Origin: Phaseolus vulgaris
Lineage: Eukaryota > Streptophyta > Magnoliopsida > Fabales > Fabaceae
Length of the DNA stretch: 64,000 nt
Assembly: GCF_000499845.2 (NCBI RefSeq)
Contig: NC_023755.2
Location: 31,645,753-31,709,752, forward strand
Direction of reading: 5' to 3'
This document shows positions 58,141 through 64,000 of the stretch, one piece after another. The notes beneath the pieces are model-generated. The model was not told where the DNA came from. It searched no databases and was given only the letters and a program-made list of their open reading frames with translations. Position 1 is the first letter of the stretch, and each line of letters opens with the position of its first letter. Position numbers and translations under genes: made by a program.

Positions 58141-59987
58141 AGTGGCCAACACCACAAAATGTAGGAGATGTTAGGAGCTTTCATGGCTTAACAAGTTTTT
58201 ATAGAAGATTTTTCCCTAACTTCTCAAGTCTAGCTTCACCACTAAATGAGTTAGTGAAGAAAGACACTCCATTTTGTTGAACGGAGAAACATGAGAAATT
58301 GTTTCAAATGTTGAAAGCTCAACTCACTAATGCACCCATTCTAGCTTTACCAAAATTTTCAAAAACCTTTGAACTACATGGTGCAACCCTTAATTACCCC
58401 ACTTGTGACAAAGAGCTATATGCACTTGTGAGGGCCCTACAGACTTGGGAACACTATCTAGTTTCAAACGAATTTTTCATACGTAGTGATCATGAGTCTT
58501 TGAAATATTTGAAGGGTCAACACAAGTTGAACTAAAGACATGCAAAGTAGATGAAATTTCTTAAGCAATTTTCATATGTTATCAATTACAAGAAGGGCAG
58601 TACAAATATTGTGGTGGATGCTCTATCTAGGAGACATGCCCTCTTTTCTAAACTTGGAGCCCAAATTCTTGGATTTGAAAACATACCTGAACTTTATAAA
58701 GAAGATCAGGATTTTGCACCCAATTTTGCTAAGTGCCAACATAAAGCACAATGAAGTTTTTATGTTTTTGAGGGGTACTTATTTAAAGAAGGAAAACTTT
58801 GCATACCTCAAGGAACACATAGAAAACTCCTTGTGAGAGAATCACATGAAGGAGGACTCATGGGGCATTTTGGAGTTGATAAAACTTTTGAGCTTTTAAA
58901 AGGAATTTTTTTTTTGCCACACATGAGGAAAGAAGTTCAAAGACATTGTCATATATGCATTTCATGTTTAAAAGCTACGTCTAACACAATGCCTCATGGA
59001 CTTTACACTCCTTTACCTTTTGCAAGTGCTCCTTGGGAAGATATAAGCATGGATTTCATATTAGGACTTCCTAGGACACAAAGAGGTTTTGATTCCATCT
59101 TTGTGGTAGTGAATAGGTTTAACAAGATGACTCATTTTATACCCCCCCATAAAGTGGATGATGTTAACAATATCTCTAGACTCTTCTTTAGAGAAGTAGT
59201 AAGACTACATGGTTTGCCTAAGACCATAGTTTCGGATAGAGATCCTAAATTTGTTGGCCATTTTTTAGAACTCTCTAGGAAAGGCTAGGAACTAAGTTAA
59301 ACTTCTCAACTTGTCATCCTCAAATAGATGGACAAACTGAAGTTGTAAATAAATCTCTTTTCGCTATGCTTAGGTCAATCATGAAGGGAAACCACAAATC
59401 TTGAGATGGGTACCTTCCACATATTGAGTGCATATAATAGAGTAGGTCATAAAACTACTAATATTTCTCCATTTGAGGTTGTGTATGGATTTAATCGTTT
59501 TACCTTTTTGGATTTGTTGCCTTTACCTAATTCACAATAATTTGTGCATAAGGAAGGAGTAACAAAAGCCGAATTTGTAAAGAAAATTCAAGAGAGGATT
59601 AAAAACCAAATAGAGAAATATATGAAACATAGCAATAAGGGGAAGAGAGAGATGACTTTTGAAGAGGGAGACTGGGTTTGGCTTCACCTTAGAAGAGATA
59701 GATTCCCTAATTCGAGGAAGTCTAAGCTTATTCCCCGAGGAGATGATCCTTTCCAAGTCCTCAAGAAAATCAATAATAATGCATATTAATTAGAGTTGCC
59801 TAAAGAATATGGATTACATGCTACCTTCAATGTTATGGGTCTAACCCCTTTTACAGAGAGTGAAGATGAAAAGGAAGAAGCATGTGATTTGAGGACAAAT
59901 CCTCTTCAAGAGGGAGAGGATGATGGAAGAAGGCCAAGCTCAAACCCAACCACTAGGTCCATGGCAAGGAAGATTCAAGAAGATTAA
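58141..59987 (+). pseudogene. RT end, RNase H, integrase and C-terminus of the gypsy element
   Basis: Begins at the RT connection (VRSFHGLTSFYRRFFPNFSS). RNase H lacks the segment with its first catalytic Asp: [20 protein letters not shown] jumps over about 25 residues. DALSRRHAL ends the domain. Integrase has an HHCC region (GHFGVDKTFELLKGIFF, CHICISCLKA), SMDFILGLPRTQRG with the first Asp, IVSDRDPKFVGHF with the second, and HPQIDGQTEVVNKSL with the Glu after a frame break near 59287. The C-terminal GDWVWLHLRRDRFPN segment follows. The last frame (59796-59987) runs into the 3' LTR and ends SMARKIQED. Stops at several points make it inactive. Confidence 0.85.
59917..59930 (+). other. polypurine tract of the gypsy element
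   Basis: AGAGGGAGAGGA lies directly before the 3' LTR start and doubles as coding sequence for the polyprotein tail. Confidence 0.65.
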
Positions 59988-60633
59988 GACTCTACTACTA
60001 ATGGTAGAGACACCCTTCTATACATGTTCAAAAATGACATAACCTAATGTAGAATTTCTAGAGTAGAATTTATTTTCTTGCTAAAAGTATAATATGAATT
60101 TTACTTGTATTTTTTTCTTGAATAAAATTAGGGTTGGATTTAGGCATCTAAAAACCAACCTAGGTTAAATTAGGATTTCTAGAAGACTCTTAATTAACCT
60201 AGGCCGATCATTTAAACCTAAAAGAGTCACATGAAGCACACCTTGTCATGCTTGCCTTGTGAGCTCATTTTAGGTGCCTAATTCAAAAATTAATTGGTTT
60301 GAATTTTCCCACTCTTTTCCTTGTACAATGGTCGGACCTCATCACTATATATTGAGGTGCTTGACTCTCATTTTTCTAATATCAATATATGAGTGAATTG
60401 TTGTCAAGTTTGAAAGTTTTCTCACTCTTTTGTCTAGACCTCTCTAGGATAGACACCTTGATCTTCTTCTTCACCTCTCCAAGTGATATGGCCCAACCAA
60501 TCATCCTCCTACCTCTCATGCACCTTCAAGGAAACCATAGCTCCATTGGAGCCCTCCTTGTTCCATCTCCTTCTTCATGCCAACTCCATAAAAAATTCTA
60601 CAAAACCAATCGGTCATGAAGGAAATACCATCA
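59931..60633 (+). repeat. 3' LTR of the gypsy element
   Basis: 703 bp, TGATGGAAGAAGGCC to GAAATACCATCA, followed by the second GTTGG target duplication. Confidence 0.9.
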
Positions 60634-61631
60634 GTTGGGGGCCAAGATAGGGTTTCTTGGTGGGAATCACAACTATGACAGGGTGTTGTAGTGCGTGGTT
60701 TGGTTCTTGTAGTGTTTAAGAACTGTTTTTGCTTTTCTTGTAAAAGAATTGTGTTAGTTTAGTGAATTCCATCTTGGTGTGAGGTGGAAATAGATGCAAC
60801 TTTGTTGTGAATGAACTAGTATAAAATATTGGTGTCTTTTATGCTTTCTTTGTCACTGCATTTTAATTTTTTTTTGCATAATATTTTGTTTTGGTTTAAT
60901 CAATTGATTATTTGTAAAAATCAATTTGTTGTTTTGTTCTTTGTAGATCTGCTTGTTTTTCTAGAATAACCGAAACAGTTGTGTTAAACAATATTGAGTT
61001 TTACATTGAGAATTGGTTTTGTTTGTGTTAATTAATATTCATTATTGGTTAAACAAGTTAATGGTTTCTTGAAAAACACTGTTTAATACCTTTTTTGCAT
61101 GTTTCTTGAAATTTGTAAAATCTCTTTTATGTCATTGTTAATCAGAAAAACAATATGTTATTTCCAAATATAATTTGTTAAAAATTAATTTAGAAATTTA
61201 TTCTTAAAACAAATTCAAATCTTTTTAAACTGTGATTTTGATTTACAAGATCGTGCTTTAAGATTTGTGTGTTAAAAAATTAATCAATTATTTTTTAATA
61301 AAACAAATTCTTTTTTTTTCTTAATTAGTGCACTTCTGTAAAAATAATTTGTTGTTTTAAGAAAACAATGAGTTAAAAGTTCGTCAAATTTGTTATAAAC
61401 CATTTATTGCGAAAATCTAACGTATTTCGTAAAATCGTGGCAAGTCCTTTTTTCAACTTGTGTTCATAAATTGGGGCTTTTTGATTGGAGGTGTGGTTGT
61501 TAGGGTTTAAGATAATTGGTTCTTTGTCTGGAATGACATTTCATTGAAAATGTATGAGTGTTAATAAAGTTAGCTTTTTTGTTTAGGTTTGTTCTATTTT
61601 TTTGAATGACATTTTAATATAAATGTAGGAA
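60634..61631 (+). mobile_element. older copia-LTR-like remnant, right half
   Basis: Continues the sequence interrupted at 52612. Phrases such as GAACTAGTATAAA and TAGTGAATTC also occur in the solo LTR at 55505-56522, which supports a copia-LTR origin. Motif pairs 21 bp apart survive at 60901/60922 and 61345/61366. The right limit, where the MULE gene begins, is not sharp. Confidence 0.5.
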
Positions 61632-63990
61632 ATGATGTTTTCACTAATTGTTCATCATATTAGAAAGTTTATAACATCTCTGGTGTTGCACTATAAGAAA
61701 GGTGAAAAAATATATTTTTCTAGGTCTGATTCAGATAGGTGGTCATATTTTGAAGCACCTATGATAGTTAAGGAGTTCAATTATAATTTTGAGGTGCAGT
61801 TGTGGTGGAAATCTAAGAAAGGTAGGATGAACAAAGATTTGAAACAATTATGTTTGGATAGAGATGCTACGAAAGTGACTAACTATGCAGAATATAGAAA
61901 AAAGAAAGTATAAGTTTATGTTAAACACATTCTTGTTAGTGAAACACATAAAATTAAGTACGTTAGACCAATTGAAAAGTGATAGAATGAAGGGCGATGG
62001 GGGTGATAATATGAAAGGTTTTGGAACTAATGTTGTGGATGGTATTATGGAGGACGTTGAGACTGAATTTCATGGTGTACCTCATGAACTGAAGGATGTT
62101 GGGATTGAAATGCATGGTGTAGGTGATGATGTGGAGGATGTTAGGATTAAAATGGATGAAGAGGGGGCTAGTGTGTTTGTGAGGGTGGTCAGTCAGGAAT
62201 GGAGAGTGAATAAGGTGTTGATGTGAATATTTATGAGGGTGGTCAATCTAGAATTGAGGTTGTCAGTGAAAATGATGGGTTTGTTGAAGATTTGGAACTT
62301 GATGATAGTGAAGAATATAGAAATGTGGATGAAGATGATAAATTTTGAATGGAATGTAGTGCATACAAAAATATGGATGATGTCAGCAAAAGATGAGAAA
62401 ATTGATTAAAAGAGGACAAGAAAGGAGTGAGTAAAGATACCAGTGAAGCTAGTTTCAAGAGTAAAACTATTGATAATCATGAAATAAACGAAGATTATAG
62501 TAATGAAGACTTAATGATGTCGATGTTGATGGTGATTATGTGGAGAAATTTCCCAAGTTTTGACATGTGCAAGAACTTTAAATTCAAATTAGGAATGAAA
62601 TTTTGTTTGTTGAAGGAATTCAATGCAATTATGGAACATTCTATGTTGAATGGAAGAGAAGTTGAATTTGTGAAAAATGACCATGTCAAAGTTAAGGTTG
62701 TATGCAAGAAAAGGTGAGTTTGTTATGTTGGTTAGTAAGGTGGGTGATAGTCATAATTTTAGAGTGAAAACAATTTTTGAGACTTATAAATGTGGGAGAA
62801 TATTTGTGAACAAAAATGCAAATAAGGAATGGGTGTTAGAACTGTAGAAAACATGATAGCTAATGAAATTAATGATGATGTTAAAAAATCACGCAATATT
62901 TGAATCACTATATGGAGGACTTTGAAAGCAAAACATAATATTCACTGCAATTTGATTATATGAATAAATTAAGAAGGGTATGTTCATGAAATACTTGTCA
63001 AGTTCTACTCAACCAATCTAATCAGAATTTACAACCACGGTTTGGAAGTTTTTATGTGTTTGGATGGTTGCAAGAAAGGTTTTTTAGTTGGTTATAGACC
63101 TTTTATTAGGGTTAATAGGTGCCACTTGAAAACTAAATATGGTGGGCAATTGTTGGTAGTAGAAAGAGATCCAAATGACCAATATTTTTCGCTTGCATTT
63201 GCAATTGTGGAAAATGATAGCAAAGAAACTCGAAGATGGTTCCTTACCTTATTATTAGAGGATATTGGTGATATCTAAACCAACCATCGGGTGTTTATAT
63301 CTAATCAACAAAAGGTACCAAATTTGCGACTATATAGTTACTAGTGATTATACTTGCTAAAAAAGATACATTAATTACAATTTCATCATTTTCATTTTAC
63401 AAGGTGTGATGTCCTTATGAACAACCTGTCAAATTCCTTTAATAATACCATATTGTTAGCTATAGATAAACCAATAATTACAATGATGGAGTGAATTAAC
63501 ACATATTTAATGAGTAAATTTACAACTTTGAGGGAAAATTATGTAAACATATCGGTAATGTAATGCCAAAGGCAAGGAAAAGGTTAGGTAGGGAAGTTTT
63601 TTTGGTTTGGATTGGAGAAGAAGTTACACCTGATTTTACTTTTAAAAAATGTGTAACTAACCTTAAACACCATACTTGTACACGCTATTTTTGGGACTAA
63701 GTGAATATACCTTGTAGATAAGTTGTTGTTGCAATTAACTATAAGTTAGAACAACCTGAAGATTATGTGCATAAATACCATAAGAGGGATGCATATGAAG
63801 CTTGCTATAACCAACAAATTTTTGCCATAAATAAATAGCAGTTGCGGCCAAGAAATTTTTTGCATGAAATCTTACCTCTCATATAAAAGACCCCCAACAA
63901 GGCCTAAAAAATTAAGGAGGAAGTTGATGAAAATGTGAGTCGTTTGAAACTTATCAGAAAAAACAAATGTTAAGATGAAGGATAATATAC
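61632..63990 (+). pseudogene. MuDR-like transposase (MULE), degenerate and running off the window
   Basis: Segments follow the order of plant Mutator transposases. 61632-61913 is the N-terminal PB1-like plant mobile domain (SDSDRWSYFEAPMIVKEF). 61960-62350 is an acidic linker rich in Asp/Glu/Gly repeats. 62427-62720 carries the MuDR N-terminal domain (FDMCKNFKFKLGMKFCLLKE, VKNDHVKVKVVCKKR). 63042-63278 carries the catalytic MULE domain (DGCKKGFLVGYRPFIRVN, CHLKTKYGGQLLVV, DPNDQYFSLAFAIVEN). The first catalytic Asp, normally in a VDGCHLK context, is Asn (VNRCHLK). Beyond it, broken frames give the tail (PEDYVHKYHKRDAYEACYN near 63740-63830). Stops and frameshifts lie between segments. No terminal inverted repeats were identified, and the right end may lie beyond 64000. 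Confidence 0.8.
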
Positions 63991-64000
63991 GTTAATAGTA

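Larger units (their letters stand above)
52613..60633 (+). mobile_element. Ty3/gypsy retrotransposon with perfect GTTGG duplications, degenerate and nested
   Basis: LTRs are 52613-53329 and 59931-60633 (both TGATGG to CCATCA). Target duplications GTTGG lie at 52608-52612 and 60634-60638. The primer-binding site is tRNA-Met. Plus-strand gag, zinc knuckle, protease remnant, RNase H, integrase and C-terminal parts are recognisable, but RT is deleted, frames are broken, and two insertions interrupt gag (55505-56522 and about 57034-57709). The LTRs differ at many positions, so this is older than the Tat element. I cannot name the lineage with confidence: no chromodomain is visible. Confidence 0.92.

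Overview
The window looks like plant nuclear DNA, most likely from a papilionoid legume of the Phaseolus/Vigna/soybean type. The evidence is GT-AG introns, AT-rich intergenic DNA, a dense mix of LTR retrotransposons and MITEs, and host genes whose exons splice into known plant families. There is no bacterial-style operon, CRISPR array or rRNA, and I saw no tRNA.

Four host genes can be modelled exon by exon with conserved splice phases. They are an NFD6-like small mitochondrial protein (+, 1128-3036, 3 exons), an OB-fold single-strand-binding-like protein (-, 7628-6449, 2 exons), a reticulon-like ER membrane protein (-, 32559-30590, 8 exons) and a complete tyrosine-aminotransferase-family PLP enzyme (-, 39650-37675, 7 exons, 407 aa). 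Two further spliced relics (25776-26391 and 42424-43270, both -) keep good splice sites but could not be firmly named. The four genes show no common pathway.

The rest is largely mobile DNA. A Tat-lineage Ty3/gypsy element (12221-21035, pol on -) has a 5-bp target duplication. It carries the lineage's antisense accessory gene on +, but has lost gag, the PBS and most of its 5' LTR. Next to it is a 4-kb tandem array of roughly 500-bp monomers (about 21100-25160). A Ty1/copia element of Maximus/SIRE type (46085-51973, -) has several catalytic lesions. A second Ty3/gypsy element (52613-60633, +) with perfect GTTGG duplications sits in older copia-LTR-like DNA and is itself split by a solo copia LTR (55505-56522, AGTAG duplications). 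A decayed MuDR transposase gene fills 61632-63990.

Six small non-autonomous DNA elements can be cut out to the base by their target duplications. Four have exact or one-mismatch 9-bp duplications (Mutator type) at 7774-8356, 9646-11944, 34792-35735 and 35750-36189. Two have 3-bp TTA/TAA duplications (PIF/Harbinger type) at 5442-5984 and 44811-45737. A seventh at 28518-29286 has an imperfect 9-bp duplication. A CACTA-like end lies near 41412.

The most unusual signal is a short motif near CAATCGGTTGTTT that recurs in pairs exactly 21 bp apart. It occurs through LTR, untranslated and coding parts of the copia element, in the solo LTR and in older LTR remnants.
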